Under the pieces are notes generated by a model. It saw only the letters and a list, made by a program, of their open reading frames with translations, made no database searches and was not told the origin of the DNA. A DNA stretch of 64,000 bases from Solimonas variicoloris DSM 15731 (GTDB taxonomy: Bacteria; Pseudomonadota; Gammaproteobacteria; Nevskiales; Nevskiaceae). Made by a program: the position numbers and the translations under genes. Position 1 is the stretch's first letter. Each line of letters opens with the position of its first letter. The DNA lies in the NCBI RefSeq assembly GCF_000382285.1, contig NZ_KB907925.1, forward strand, positions 186,001-250,000, given 5' to 3'. Shown piece by piece: positions 34,028 through 42,903 of the stretch.

Positions 34028-34669
34028 TCAGCCGACGCCCTGCGCCGACCAGGCGATGCAGGCGATGCCGCCCCAGTAGGTGCTGAGGATCACGCCCTGC
34101 GCGCCGCGGTAGCGGCCGACGAAACGGCGGATGCCGAGCGCCGAATCGGACAGCACGAACAGCGCCGCACCGGCCAGCGCGTAGCCGCCGGTGACGCCGC
34201 CGAGCGCCTGCCAGCGCAGCAGCGCGGTGATCGCCATGCCGGTCAGCACCAGCGCGTAGATCACCACCGGCACGCGCAGCGGCGCGTCGGCGCGGCGCAC
34301 CAGCACGGCACCGAGCGCGACGCCGTACAGCACGAAGGCGGCCGCCCACAGCGGCGGCGTGTAGTGCCCGACGCCGTGCAGGAACGCCAGCATGAAGACC
34401 AGATGCGCGAGCAGGAAGCTGCCGAGGCCGGCCAGGAAGGCGCCGTTCGATTCGTACATCAGCGCGATATCGCCGAGCAGCGACAGGCCCAGCGCCAGCA
34501 GCAGGCCGTCGCGGTAGCCGCTCTCCGGCGCGCTCCAGGCCAGCGCCGCGATCAGGATCGTGGTCAGCGGCTTGAGCACCTTGAACAGCGGCGTGCGGGC
34601 CTCATTCCAGTCGGAGACGATGGCGGCGACGGCGCACAGCGCGATGGCGGCGAGCAGGACAGGCAGCAC
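34028..34669 (-). CDS. YhhN-family (lysoplasmalogenase-like) membrane protein
   Basis: 213 residues with about eight membrane helices. YhhN signatures: KPLTTILIAALAW (about 33-45), ALGLSLLGDIALMY (about 60-73, with the conserved Asp), FLLAHLVFMLAF and a C-terminal SDSALGIRRFVGRY. Eukaryotic relatives (TMEM86) hydrolyse the vinyl ether bond of lysoplasmalogens; the bacterial substrate is unsettled. GTG start. A minus-strand intrinsic terminator lies 87 bases upstream in its leader region, which may isolate or attenuate it. Confidence 0.92.
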   Translation of the reverse strand: MLPVLLAAIALCAVAAIVSDWNEARTPLFKVLKPLTTILIAALAWSAPESGYRDGLLLALGLSLLGDIALMYESNGAFLAGLGSFLLAHLVFMLAFLHGVGHYTPPLWAAAFVLYGVALGAVLVRRADAPLRVPVVIYALVLTGMAITALLRWQALGGVTGGYALAGAALFVLSDSALGIRRFVGRYRGAQGVILSTYWGGIACIAWSAQGVG

Positions 34670-34755
34670 GGCAGGATTCCCCGGAGGTTTTTTCTAATGG
34701 GTGCCCGCGACGCGGCGCGGTCCGGGCGGCCGCTAGAGTAGTCGTCGCGGCGCCC

Positions 34756-34780
34756 AGAAAAAACCCAGCCGGAGCTGGGT
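34756..34780 (-). terminator. Minus-strand intrinsic terminator upstream of yhhN
   Basis: Perfect 7-bp stem ACCCAGC/GCTGGGT with a TCCG loop and a T6 run on the minus strand. It ends a transcript starting within the next 91 bases before msrB or antisense to msrB: a short RNA, or an attenuator in the yhhN leader. It cannot work on the plus strand, where no T run follows. Confidence 0.75.
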
Positions 34781-34871
34781 CGGGGAAGATCCCGCGAAGG
34801 GATACGGTTGAGAGCCGGGCCATGAGGCCTGACGCCGCGACGATGAACCGCCGAGATGAAGGACGGATGAC

Positions 34872-35267
34872 ATGGACAAGATTCGCAAGACCGACGCCGA
34901 GTGGCGGGCGTTGCTGACGCCCGAGCAGTATCGCGTGACGCGCCAGGGCGGCACCGAATGCGCGTTCACCGGCGCGCTGTGGAACGACCATCAAGACGGC
35001 ATCTATCACTGCGTCTGCTGCGGCCTGCCGCTGTTCGACGCGCGCACCAAGTTCGAGTCCGGGACCGGCTGGCCGAGCTTCTTCGACCCGGCCAGCAACG
35101 AGGCGGTCGCCAGCCGCGAGGACCTGAGCCACGGCATGCGCCGCGTCGAGGTGCTGTGCGCGCGCTGCGACGCCCACCTCGGTCACGTCTTTCCGGACGG
35201 CCCGAAGCCGACCGGCCTGCGTTACTGCATCAACTCCGCGGCGCTGGAGCTGAAGGCGCGGCCGTGA
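34872..35267 (+). CDS. msrB: Peptide-methionine (R)-S-oxide reductase MsrB
   Basis: 131 residues, close to E. coli MsrB (137). Repairs oxidised methionine in proteins. Zinc-binding Cys pairs CVCC (about 47-50, in [11 protein letters not shown]) and CARC (about 95-98, in [18 protein letters not shown]), and the catalytic Cys in LRYCINS near residue 120. [13 protein letters not shown] is the substrate-binding signature. GAAGGACGG lies upstream of the ATG. The stop overlaps the amidotransferase start (GTGA). Confidence 0.97.
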   Translation: MDKIRKTDAEWRALLTPEQYRVTRQGGTECAFTGALWNDHQDGIYHCVCCGLPLFDARTKFESGTGWPSFFDPASNEAVASREDLSHGMRRVEVLCARCDAHLGHVFPDGPKPTGLRYCINSAALELKARP

Positions 35268-35962
35268 GGGTGCAGGGCTTCCGTCACGCGGACTTCGAGG
35301 ATTTCGGCTGCATCGCGCCGGCGCTCGCCGGGCGCGGCCATCATCTGCGCGCCACGCGCTGGTACGCCGGCGAGACGCCGCCGGGGCCGGACGCCTACGA
35401 CGCGCTGCTGGTCATGGGCGGGCCGATGAACATCTACGAGGACGCAGCCCATCCCTGGCTGCGCGCCGAGAAGGCGGCGATCGCCGCCGCCATCGACGCC
35501 GGTCGCCCGGTGCTCGGCATCTGCCTCGGCGCGCAGCTGGTCGCCGACGTGCTCGGTGCGCCGACCACGCGCAACGCGCACCCCGAGATCGGCTGGTTCG
35601 ACGTGACGCTGGCGCCGCAGGCGGCGCAGTCCTGGGCCTTCGCCGGCTTTCCCGAGCGCTTCCGCGCCTTCCACTGGCACGGCGATACCTTCGCGATCCC
35701 GGCCGGCGCGCGCAGCCTGATGCGCAGCGAAGCCTGCGCCAACCAGGCTTTCGCGCTGCGCACGGCGAGCGGAGCGAAAGTCGCGGCGATCCAGTTCCAT
35801 CTCGAAGTGACGGCGGCCGACGCCCGCGTCTGGTTCGGGCACGAGACGCCGCCGCCGGCGCGCCACGTGCAGTCGCCGGCGCGCGTGCTCGGCGAGCTCG
35901 ACGCCTTCGCGAAGAACAACCGCCTGATGCTGCGTCTGCTCGACAACTGGCTGGCGGACTGA
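35264..35962 (+). CDS. Class I glutamine amidotransferase-like protein
   Basis: 232 residues, GTG start overlapping the msrB stop. Class I amidotransferase triad: nucleophile Cys in [14 protein letters not shown] (about 88), His in IQFHLEVT (about 180) and Glu two residues on. The oxyanion loop is [17 protein letters not shown]. Stand-alone members of this family act on gamma-glutamyl or similar amides, or are annotated after GuaA; the synthetase partner is absent. Translational coupling with msrB suggests a role in stress or glutathione-like metabolism, which is inference. Confidence 0.9.
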   Translation: MRVQGFRHADFEDFGCIAPALAGRGHHLRATRWYAGETPPGPDAYDALLVMGGPMNIYEDAAHPWLRAEKAAIAAAIDAGRPVLGICLGAQLVADVLGAPTTRNAHPEIGWFDVTLAPQAAQSWAFAGFPERFRAFHWHGDTFAIPAGARSLMRSEACANQAFALRTASGAKVAAIQFHLEVTAADARVWFGHETPPPARHVQSPARVLGELDAFAKNNRLMLRLLDNWLAD

Positions 35963-35978
35963 AGTCCGCCGCCGCGCC

Positions 35979-37112
35979 TCAGGCTTCGGCGCGCTTGCTG
36001 ACGCGCACGCGGCGCGTGGCCGGTCGCGTCGTCCGGCAGGCGGCGCGACGACGCGGCGCCACCGCCTCGATGTCGCGCTGCAGATGCTCGATCGCCTGCG
36101 CGCGGCCGTCGCCGGCGTGGTCGCGCATGTTGGAGCGATACCACGCGTAGTTGCCGAGGAAGCGATCGACGTCACTCGGCGTCAGGCGCATCAGCTCGCC
36201 GCGCGCGCCGACGCCCATGCGCTCGATCATGTGCGCGTTGAGGCGCTGCTCGAACGCCTGCTCGGGCAGCGCCAGCACCGGCTTGCCGAAGTGGATCGCC
36301 TCGCCGATCAGCTGGTTGCCGGCGGTCGACAGCACCGCGCGGCAGCGCGCCAGATCGCGCACGAAGCCGGCCACGCTCGGCGCGCGGAATTCGAGGTTCT
36401 CGTCCTCGCCGCGCAGGCCGGTGCCGTAGACCAGCACCTTGCAGTCGAGCTCGCGCAGCGCGCGATCGACGTGCGGCAGGTACTGATGCTCGCCCTTGTT
36501 GAAGTAGGCGAGCAGGTAATCGCCTTCCTCGGGCGTTTCGGCGACGACTTCGTCGCGCAGCATCGGCCCGACGATGCGGACCTGCGGATAGGCCGGGATC
36601 GCCGGGTAGAAGCTGGAGATCAGGATGCGCTCCGGCACGCCCATCAGCGCGCGGTAGCCCCAGGCATCGCGCATGCCGAGCGTCCACAGGTCCGGCGGGA
36701 AGTGTGGCTTGCAGTAGGCGATGATGCCGACGTGATCGAAGCTGATGCGCGGGATGCCGAGCTTCTGCGCGACGCGATGCGTCCAGGCCTCGGAGTCCGA
36801 AATCACCAGCTCGATGCCGCGCGCCTGCATCTCGCGCTCGACCTGGGCGACGCCGGCGCCGCCGAACAGCAGATCGCGCATCGGCGCGAAGTTGCGGGCG
36901 ACGGTCTTCGGCAGCGAATGCGTGCCGCCGGCGCTGTACTGGTAGCCGATGGTCGGGATGCGCACGGTCGGGAAGCGCGGCGCGAGGACCTCGTAGGCGT
37001 CGCCGCCGGCGAATACCGTCACCTCGTGGTCGGCCTGCAGCGCCGGCAGCACGGACATCGTGCGCATGGCATGGCCACGCCCGTAGCCCATCACGCCGTA
37101 AGCGATCCGCAT
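35979..37112 (-). CDS. MJ1255/VC2487-family glycosyltransferase-like protein
   Basis: 377 residues. Starts with IAYGVMGYGRGHAMRTM, the GxGxGHxxR nucleotide-sugar-fold signature of the MJ1255 family, and later has the GT-B C-terminal loop STAGNQLIGEAIHFGKPVLALPEQAFEQRLNAHMIE. UDP-sugar transferase of unknown acceptor. A C-terminal basic tail (RRRAACRTTRPATRRVRV) of about 25 residues is unusual and may contact the membrane. ATG 37112 chosen as the start of the family domain. Convergent with the amidotransferase, 16 bases between the stops. Confidence 0.88.
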   Translation of the reverse strand: MRIAYGVMGYGRGHAMRTMSVLPALQADHEVTVFAGGDAYEVLAPRFPTVRIPTIGYQYSAGGTHSLPKTVARNFAPMRDLLFGGAGVAQVEREMQARGIELVISDSEAWTHRVAQKLGIPRISFDHVGIIAYCKPHFPPDLWTLGMRDAWGYRALMGVPERILISSFYPAIPAYPQVRIVGPMLRDEVVAETPEEGDYLLAYFNKGEHQYLPHVDRALRELDCKVLVYGTGLRGEDENLEFRAPSVAGFVRDLARCRAVLSTAGNQLIGEAIHFGKPVLALPEQAFEQRLNAHMIERMGVGARGELMRLTPSDVDRFLGNYAWYRSNMRDHAGDGRAQAIEHLQRDIEAVAPRRRAACRTTRPATRRVRVSKRAEA

Positions 37113-37304
37113 GCAGCCGTCCCATCTGTCGACGCCGGTATCGGCGCCTTGCAGCCTATTAACGGGCGGTGATCGGCGGATGACAGCCGCGCAACAGAAA
37201 CATGACGGTCTGCGGACGCCGCGGCCAGCGCGGTGCCGGCCCGAACGCCGGGGCGGCGGTGGCTGCGCTACGATGTCCGTCCGCGATCTCGCGTGGAGTA
37301 GGAC

Positions 37305-38054
37305 ATGCAGACAGGCAATCCGGTACTGCGCAACAAGGATTTCGGCGTCGTCGCCGGCGAGCGCATGACGATGGACGGGACGGTCGGCAAGACCGCGATC
37401 CTGTTCGTGCTGCTGCTGATCGCCGCCGGCTGGACCTGGACACGCTTCAACGGCGTGCTCGCCGAGGCCGGGCCGCAGGCGGCGCTGGCGAGCGTCGCGC
37501 CGTTCCTGTGGGGCGGCCTGCTGATCGGTTTCGGACTGGCGCTCGTCACCGTCTTCAAGAGCGCCTGGTCGCACGTCACCGCGCCGCTCTATGCGATGGC
37601 CGAGGGCTTCGCGATCGGCGGCCTGTCGGCGTTCTTCGAGCTGCGCCATCCGGGCATCGTCGTGCAGGCGGTCGGCCTGACTTTCGGCGTGCTGGTGATG
37701 ATGCTGTTCCTGTACCGCACGCGGGTGCTGCGCGTCACCGAGAAATTCCGCTTCGGCATCGTCGCCGCGACCGGCGCGATCGCCCTGCTCTATCTCGTCG
37801 ACATCGGCCTGCGCCTGTTCGGCGGCATCAGCATGCCGTTCATCCACGAGGGCGGCGTCGCCGGCATCGGCTTCAGCCTGCTGGTCGTCGGCCTCGCCGC
37901 GCTGAACCTGACGCTCGACTTCGATGCGATCGAGCGCAGCGTCGCCCAGGGCGCGCCGAAAGTCATGGAGTGGTACGGCGCGTTCAGCCTGATGGTGACG
38001 CTGATCTGGCTGTATCTCGAAATCCTGCGACTGCTCGCCAAGTCGCGGCGCTGA
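37305..38054 (+). CDS. Bax inhibitor-1/YccA family membrane protein
   Basis: 249 residues with seven membrane helices. The N-terminus NPVLRNKDF followed by MTMDGTVGKTAILFVLLL is the start of the BI-1-like PF12811 group, and the rest shows the family layout with LYAMAEGFAIGGLSAFFE and a late acidic helix LTLDFDAIERSVAQGAPKVMEWYGAF. Members are proposed Ca2+ leak channels or membrane-protein quality factors. Single gene; divergent from the glycosyltransferase with a 192-base gap where I see nothing beyond a promoter-sized space. Confidence 0.9.
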   Translation: MQTGNPVLRNKDFGVVAGERMTMDGTVGKTAILFVLLLIAAGWTWTRFNGVLAEAGPQAALASVAPFLWGGLLIGFGLALVTVFKSAWSHVTAPLYAMAEGFAIGGLSAFFELRHPGIVVQAVGLTFGVLVMMLFLYRTRVLRVTEKFRFGIVAATGAIALLYLVDIGLRLFGGISMPFIHEGGVAGIGFSLLVVGLAALNLTLDFDAIERSVAQGAPKVMEWYGAFSLMVTLIWLYLEILRLLAKSRR

Positions 38055-38157
38055 AGTGCCGCTACCATGCGCGCGCCCGGCGGCCGCGCGCGGCGGGCCG
38101 GTGCCGCGAATGCTTTTCCATTTTTCGTCTTTCTTCACTCAATCCTGACGTACTGAC

Positions 38158-38880
38158 ATGCACGCCCTGCTCGAACCCGAACTCTGGATCGCCCTCTTCA
38201 CGCTCGCCGCGCTGGAGATCGTGCTCGGCATCGACAACATCATTTTCCTGTCGATCATGGCCAACAAGCTGCCCGAGCATCAGCGCGCCCGGGCTCGCCT
38301 CGTCGGCCTGGCCGGCGCCTGCGGCACGCGCATCCTGCTGCTGCTGTCGCTGGCCTGGCTCGCCAAGCTGACGACGCCGCTGTTCCACGTCGGCGAATGG
38401 GGCATTTCCGGCCGCGACATCATCCTGATCGGCGGCGGCCTGTTCCTGCTCGGCAAGAGCGCGCTGGAGATCCACGAATCGGTCGAGGGCGGCACCCACG
38501 ACGCCGAGCACGTGGTCGGCAAGGCGGCGACCGGCTTCGCCGCGGTGATCGTGCAGATCATGATCCTCGACATCGTCTTCTCGCTCGACTCGGTGATCAC
38601 CGCCGTCGGCATGACCGACCGCGTGCCGGTGATGATCGCGGCGATCATCATCGCCATCGGCGTGATGATGTTCTTCGCCGGCCCGGTGTCGGACTTCGTC
38701 GAGAACCATCCGACGATCAAGGTGCTGGCGCTGTCGTTCCTGATCCTGATCGGCATGGCGCTGGTCGGCGAGGGACTCGGCTTCCACGTGCCGAAGGGCT
38801 ACATCTACTTCGCGATGGGCTTCTCGACGCTGGTCGAGGTGATCAACATCCGCATGCGCTCGAAGCTGGCGAAGAGCTGA
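38158..38880 (+). CDS. TerC-family membrane protein
   Basis: 240 residues. EIVLGIDNIIFLSIMANKLPEHQRARAR is the TerC signature with the conserved Asp; a second acidic helix ILDIVFSLDSVITAVGMT mirrors it. About seven helices. The family includes the tellurite resistance protein TerC and Alx, and several members export Mn2+, helping to metalate secreted enzymes. No ter operon is present here. The leader (38055-38157) is relatively AT-rich near its end but shows no yybP-ykoY motif. Confidence 0.94.
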   Translation: MHALLEPELWIALFTLAALEIVLGIDNIIFLSIMANKLPEHQRARARLVGLAGACGTRILLLLSLAWLAKLTTPLFHVGEWGISGRDIILIGGGLFLLGKSALEIHESVEGGTHDAEHVVGKAATGFAAVIVQIMILDIVFSLDSVITAVGMTDRVPVMIAAIIIAIGVMMFFAGPVSDFVENHPTIKVLALSFLILIGMALVGEGLGFHVPKGYIYFAMGFSTLVEVINIRMRSKLAKS

Positions 38881-39076
38881 GCGGGGCGGATTCGCCGCGG
38901 CGCTTGCGCGCGGATCTGCCCCGACACGCCCGGCGATTCGGTCAAGACCGCCGAGCCGCGGCACAAGCTCACCGAGCTCAGCGACTGGCTCGGCTTCACG
39001 CTCGGCAAGAAAGTCCGGCTTGGCGACGCCGCGCCTCGCCGCGATCGTCGCGCCGCGCGGCCGGTCGTCGTCGCGG
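38881..39076 (+). other. Intergenic stretch with a possible orphan coding remnant
   Basis: Between terC and a convergent LysR gene. Bases about 38936-39030 translate without stops as DSVKTAEPRHKLTELSDWLG followed by FTLGKKVRLG, which reads like real protein with no start codon or upstream domain. It could be the tail of a decayed gene or chance in GC-rich DNA. I cannot name a parent family. Confidence 0.3.
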
Positions 39077-40006
39077 CTAGGCGGCCGTCGCTTGCTCGCG
39101 CAGCCAGGCGACGAAGCGCTGCACCTCCGGCCGCTGCCGCGCCGCCGGCTCGACCAGCAGGTAGTAGGCGCGCGGTGCCACCACCGCGCGCAATTGTCGG
39201 GCGAACGGCACGACCAGCTGGCCGCGCGCCAGCTGTGCATCGATCAGCGGTCGCCGGCCGAGCGCGATGCCCTGGCCGTCGATCGCCGCCAGGATCGCCT
39301 GGTCGTAGTGACTGAAGCGCAGCGCGCCGGCCGGCTGCAGGCCGGCCAACCCCATCGTCTCCAGCCACAGATCCCAGGCCAGCCACGGATACGGCGAGGT
39401 CGCGTCGCAGTGCAGGAGCACGTGCCGGCGCAGATCGGCCGGCGTACGCAGCGGCCGCCGGCGATCGGCGCGCAGTGCCGGACTGCAGACCGGGATCGTC
39501 GCCTCACCGAACAGCCGCTCGCCATCGCCCGGCGCCCGCTCCGGCGGGCAGAAGCGGATCGCCACGTCGATGCGCTCGCGCGTCAGGTCGGCGACGCGGC
39601 TGTCGGCGCTGATGCGCACATCGATCTGCGGATGCGCGGCACGGAACGCCGGCAGCCGCGGCAGCAGCCACAGCGAGGCGACGCTGCCCGGCGTCGTCAC
39701 CGTCACCAGCCGCGCGGTCTGCGCCGCGCGAATCTGCTCGATCGTCTCGCCGAGACGTCCCAGCAGCTCGCCGACCTGGCGCAGCAGCAGTTCGCCGGCC
39801 GGGGTCAGCGCCAGCGCGCGATGCCGGCGCTCGAACAGCGGCTGCTGCAGATGGGATTCGAGCGCCTGTACCTGACGGCTCACGGCGGATTGCGTCAGCG
39901 ACAGCTCGGCGGCCGCGCGTGTGAAGCTGAGGTGGCGGGCCGCGGCCTCGAAGCCGCGCAGCAGGTCGAGCGGCGGCAGGCCTCGTCTGGCATGCGTCTG
40001 ACTCAT
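39077..40006 (-). CDS. LysR-family regulator (GcvA-like)
   Basis: 309 residues. PPLDLLRGFEAAARHLSFTRAAAELSLTQSAVSRQVQALE is the GcvA-type N-terminal helix-turn-helix, and the effector domain contains LLPRLPAFRAAHPQIDVRISAD and a later YDQAILAAIDGQGIALGR, both typical of this branch. ATG 40006 gives the classic start. Divergent from a 71-residue unknown ORF at 40121, with the palindrome CGAAATTTCG in the gap, a possible operator. The target of regulation may be that small gene, since no enzyme gene adjoins. Confidence 0.92.
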   Translation of the reverse strand: MSQTHARRGLPPLDLLRGFEAAARHLSFTRAAAELSLTQSAVSRQVQALESHLQQPLFERRHRALALTPAGELLLRQVGELLGRLGETIEQIRAAQTARLVTVTTPGSVASLWLLPRLPAFRAAHPQIDVRISADSRVADLTRERIDVAIRFCPPERAPGDGERLFGEATIPVCSPALRADRRRPLRTPADLRRHVLLHCDATSPYPWLAWDLWLETMGLAGLQPAGALRFSHYDQAILAAIDGQGIALGRRPLIDAQLARGQLVVPFARQLRAVVAPRAYYLLVEPAARQRPEVQRFVAWLREQATAA

Positions 40007-40120
40007 GCAAAAGCTTCCGAAATTTCGTTTGAGTGGCCATGCAGCCGGGGGAAGAATGCCGCCCCGGCCGCATCCTGCATTCATGATTCGCATGGTAGGC
40101 GGCCTTTCGGAGAAATGCCC

Positions 40121-40336
40121 ATGGCCAAGGACCTGTACGCCCTCGTCGACCTGCCCGCGCCGGCCGCCGCGACGATCGCCCGATCCGTCGACGCGCCGGC
40201 CGACGCGGCGCGGGCGTCGGCCGATGTCCCGGGCATGGCGCCGGCCCGGCCGCTGCGGCTCGCGGGCTGGCAGCGCTTCAATCGCTGGATCGTCCGCGCC
40301 TACGGCGTGCTCGCGCCGAGCGCACGCTACAAGTGA
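40121..40336 (+). CDS. Small protein of unknown function divergent from LysR
   Basis: 71 residues. GGAG lies 8 bases before ATG 40121 (another in-frame ATG at 40115 is too close). The N-terminus is Ala/Pro-rich; the C-terminus WQRFNRWIVRAYGVLAPSARYK is aromatic and basic, perhaps an amphipathic membrane-binding helix. No family recognised. Gene structure, ribosome binding site and divergent regulator support it as real. It ends 52 bases before uvrD. Confidence 0.6.
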   Translation: MAKDLYALVDLPAPAAATIARSVDAPADAARASADVPGMAPARPLRLAGWQRFNRWIVRAYGVLAPSARYK

Positions 40337-40388
40337 CGGCGGCGTGTAGCCGGCCGCGGCGCGCGGGCGCGCGGCGTAAAATGCGCCG

Positions 40389-42716
40389 ATGTTCGAAGCC
40401 CGCGCTGATCTATCCCACCTCGTCTCGGCCCTGAATCCTGCGCAGCGCGAAGCCGTCACTGCGCCGCCCGAGCACCGCCTGGTGCTGGCCGGTGCCGGCT
40501 CCGGCAAGACGCGCGTGCTGACACACCGCGTCGCCTGGCTGATCGCCGCCGAGGGCGTGTCGCCGATGTCGATCCTGGCGGTGACCTTCACCAACAAGGC
40601 GGCGGCGGAGATGCGCGCGCGCATCGAGCAGCTGGTCGACGTGCCGATTCGCGCGATGTGGGTCGGCACCTTCCACGGCATCGCGCACCGCATGCTGCGC
40701 ACGCATTTCATGGAAGCCGGGCTGGTACAGAACTTCCAGATCCTCGACGCCGACGATCAGGTGCGGCTGGTCAAGCGCATCGTCAAGAACCTCGAACTGC
40801 CCGAGGACCAGTGGCCGGCCAAGACCGTCGCCGGCTGGATCAACGCGCAGAAGGAAGAAGCGCGCCGGCCGCAGCAGATGGAGGATCAGGGCGACTATAC
40901 GCAGCGCCAGTTCGTGCGCATCTACAGCGCCTACCAGGCGCAGTGCGATCGCCAGGGCGTCGTCGACTTCGCCGAGCTGCTGCTGCGCGCCTACGAGCTG
41001 ACGCGCGACCACGCCGAGATCCAGGCGCACTACCGGCGCCGCTTCCGGCACATCCTCGTCGACGAGTTCCAGGACACCAACAAGCTGCAGTACGACTGGC
41101 TGCGCACGATCGCCGGCAAGACCGGCGTGCTGTTCGCGGTCGGCGATGATGACCAGAGCATCTATTCCTGGCGCGGCGCCCGCGTCGACAACATGCTCAA
41201 GCTGGCGCGCGACTTCCCCGGCTGCGAGACGATCCGCCTCGAACAGAATTACCGCTCGACCGGCAACATTCTCGCCGCCGCCAACGGCCTGATCGCCAAG
41301 AACGCCGGCCGCCTCGGCAAAGAGCTGTGGACGGAAGGCAACGACGGCGAGCCGATCCAGCTCTACGCCGCGTTCAACGAGTACGACGAGGCCGAGTTCG
41401 TCGTCAACCGCATCAAGGAGCATCTCGACGGCCGCTGCGCGCTGTCCGACATCGCCGTGCTGTATCGCATGGGCGCGCAGTCGCGCGTGCTCGAGGAAAC
41501 GCTGATCCGCGCGCGCCTGCCGTACCGCATCTACGGCGGCCTGCGCTTCTTCGAGCGCCAGGAGATCAAGGACGCCCTCGCCTACCTGCGCCTGCTGCAC
41601 AACCGCCACGACGACGTCAGCTTCGAGCGCGCCGTCAACACGCCGCCGCGCGGCATCGGCGCGACCAGCGTCGAGAAGCTGCGCCAGCTCGCGCGCGAGA
41701 ACAACGTGTCGCTGTGGACGGCGGCGACGCAGGGCGCCGCGCCGCTCGGCCGCACGGCGGCGGCGCTGCAGCAGTTCACGGGCCTGATCGAGTCGCTGGC
41801 CAGCGAGACCAGGGCCGTGGCGCTGTCGCGCGCGACCGAGCGCGTCATCGAGCGCAGCGGCCTGCGCGAACACTATCGCAAGGAAAAGGGCGAGCAGGCC
41901 GAAGCGCGCCTCGAGAACCTCGACGAGCTGATCAGCGCGACGCGCGCCTTCGAGCCGCGCGTCGAGGCGGCGCCGCCGGACGAGAACGAGCCGCCGCGTG
42001 CCGATCCGTTGACCGAGTTCCTCACCCACGCCGCGCTCGAGGCCGGCGAGCAGCAGGCCGGTCCCGGCGAGGACTGCGTGCAGCTGATGACGCTGCACGC
42101 GGCCAAGGGCCTCGAATTCCCGATCGTGTTCATGGTCGGCATGGAGAACGGTCTGTTCCCGCACGCGCGCTCGACCGACGAGGGCAATCTCGAGGAGGAG
42201 CGCCGCCTCTGCTACGTCGGCATCACGCGCGCGCGCAAGCAGCTCTACATGAGCTACGCCGAGACGCGGCGCCTGCACGGCGTCGAGCAGATCAACGCGC
42301 CGTCGATGTTCCTGCGCGAGATTCCGCCGGAGTGCATCGTCGAGACGCGGCCGCGCGCGCAGGTCACGCGCCCGGCGTTCGCGGTGCGTGGCGCCTACAG
42401 CCGCGAGCACGGCGGCGGCTCGCAGTCCGGTTACGGCGGCGGCTGGGGTCGCGACGAGGTTCGCGAGCGGCGCGGCGGCTACGGCGCGCGCGACGAGGCG
42501 CCGCTGCGGCGGCCGCAGATCACGCCGGCGATGGCCGGCAAGAGCGAAGGCCCGGCCGGCCTGCGCCTCGGCCAGACGGTGCGCCATGACAAGTTCGGCG
42601 AGGGCACGGTGCTGGCGTTCGACGGCGACGGCGAGCGCACGCGCATCGAAGTCCGCTTCAAGAGCGCCGGCACCAAGTGGCTGATGCTCAGCTTCGCCAA
42701 CCTGCAGGCGGGCTGA
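40389..42716 (+). CDS. uvrD: DNA helicase II UvrD
   Basis: 775 residues, superfamily 1A helicase. Motif I GAGSGKT (about 35-41), motif Ia AVTFTNKAAAEM, motif II DEFQDTN (about 222), motif III GDDDQSIYSWRGA, motif IV LEQNYRST, motif V LMTLHAAKGLEFP (about 563), and motif VI EERRLCYVGITRA. The C-terminus contains a glycine-rich linker and a Tudor-like end (RLGQTVRHDKFGEGTVLAFDG) as in PcrA/UvrD for binding RNA polymerase. Acts in mismatch and nucleotide excision repair. Starts within 52 bases of the small ORF and is followed after 3 bases by another small ORF. Confidence 0.98.
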   Translation: MFEARADLSHLVSALNPAQREAVTAPPEHRLVLAGAGSGKTRVLTHRVAWLIAAEGVSPMSILAVTFTNKAAAEMRARIEQLVDVPIRAMWVGTFHGIAHRMLRTHFMEAGLVQNFQILDADDQVRLVKRIVKNLELPEDQWPAKTVAGWINAQKEEARRPQQMEDQGDYTQRQFVRIYSAYQAQCDRQGVVDFAELLLRAYELTRDHAEIQAHYRRRFRHILVDEFQDTNKLQYDWLRTIAGKTGVLFAVGDDDQSIYSWRGARVDNMLKLARDFPGCETIRLEQNYRSTGNILAAANGLIAKNAGRLGKELWTEGNDGEPIQLYAAFNEYDEAEFVVNRIKEHLDGRCALSDIAVLYRMGAQSRVLEETLIRARLPYRIYGGLRFFERQEIKDALAYLRLLHNRHDDVSFERAVNTPPRGIGATSVEKLRQLARENNVSLWTAATQGAAPLGRTAAALQQFTGLIESLASETRAVALSRATERVIERSGLREHYRKEKGEQAEARLENLDELISATRAFEPRVEAAPPDENEPPRADPLTEFLTHAALEAGEQQAGPGEDCVQLMTLHAAKGLEFPIVFMVGMENGLFPHARSTDEGNLEEERRLCYVGITRARKQLYMSYAETRRLHGVEQINAPSMFLREIPPECIVETRPRAQVTRPAFAVRGAYSREHGGGSQSGYGGGWGRDEVRERRGGYGARDEAPLRRPQITPAMAGKSEGPAGLRLGQTVRHDKFGEGTVLAFDGDGERTRIEVRFKSAGTKWLMLSFANLQAG

Positions 42717-42719
42717 GCG

Positions 42720-42893
42720 ATGAGCGCGACCGGTACCGTCATCGGCGTCGTCGTTCTGGTCGTCGCGCTGATCGTCGGGCCGTTCGCGACGCTGCGCGCG
42801 GTGTCGCGCTACCGCGACCGGCGCAAGCCGCCGCCGGCGGCGACGAAGCGCGACGACGAGGACGATCCGGACCGGCCGAGCGGCTTCTGGTGA
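42720..42893 (+). CDS. Small membrane protein downstream of uvrD
   Basis: 57 residues. Immediately follows uvrD (stop 42714-42716, start 42720). One membrane helix (TVIGVVVLVVALIVGPFATL) and then a charged tail (YRDRRKPPPAATKRDDEDDPDRP) ending GFW. No family recognised. Close spacing suggests translational coupling with uvrD. It is convergent with the MFS gene whose stop is at 42904. Codon use matches its neighbours. Confidence 0.6.
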   Translation: MSATGTVIGVVVLVVALIVGPFATLRAVSRYRDRRKPPPAATKRDDEDDPDRPSGFW

Positions 42894-42903
42894 GCGTGGC
42901 GGC

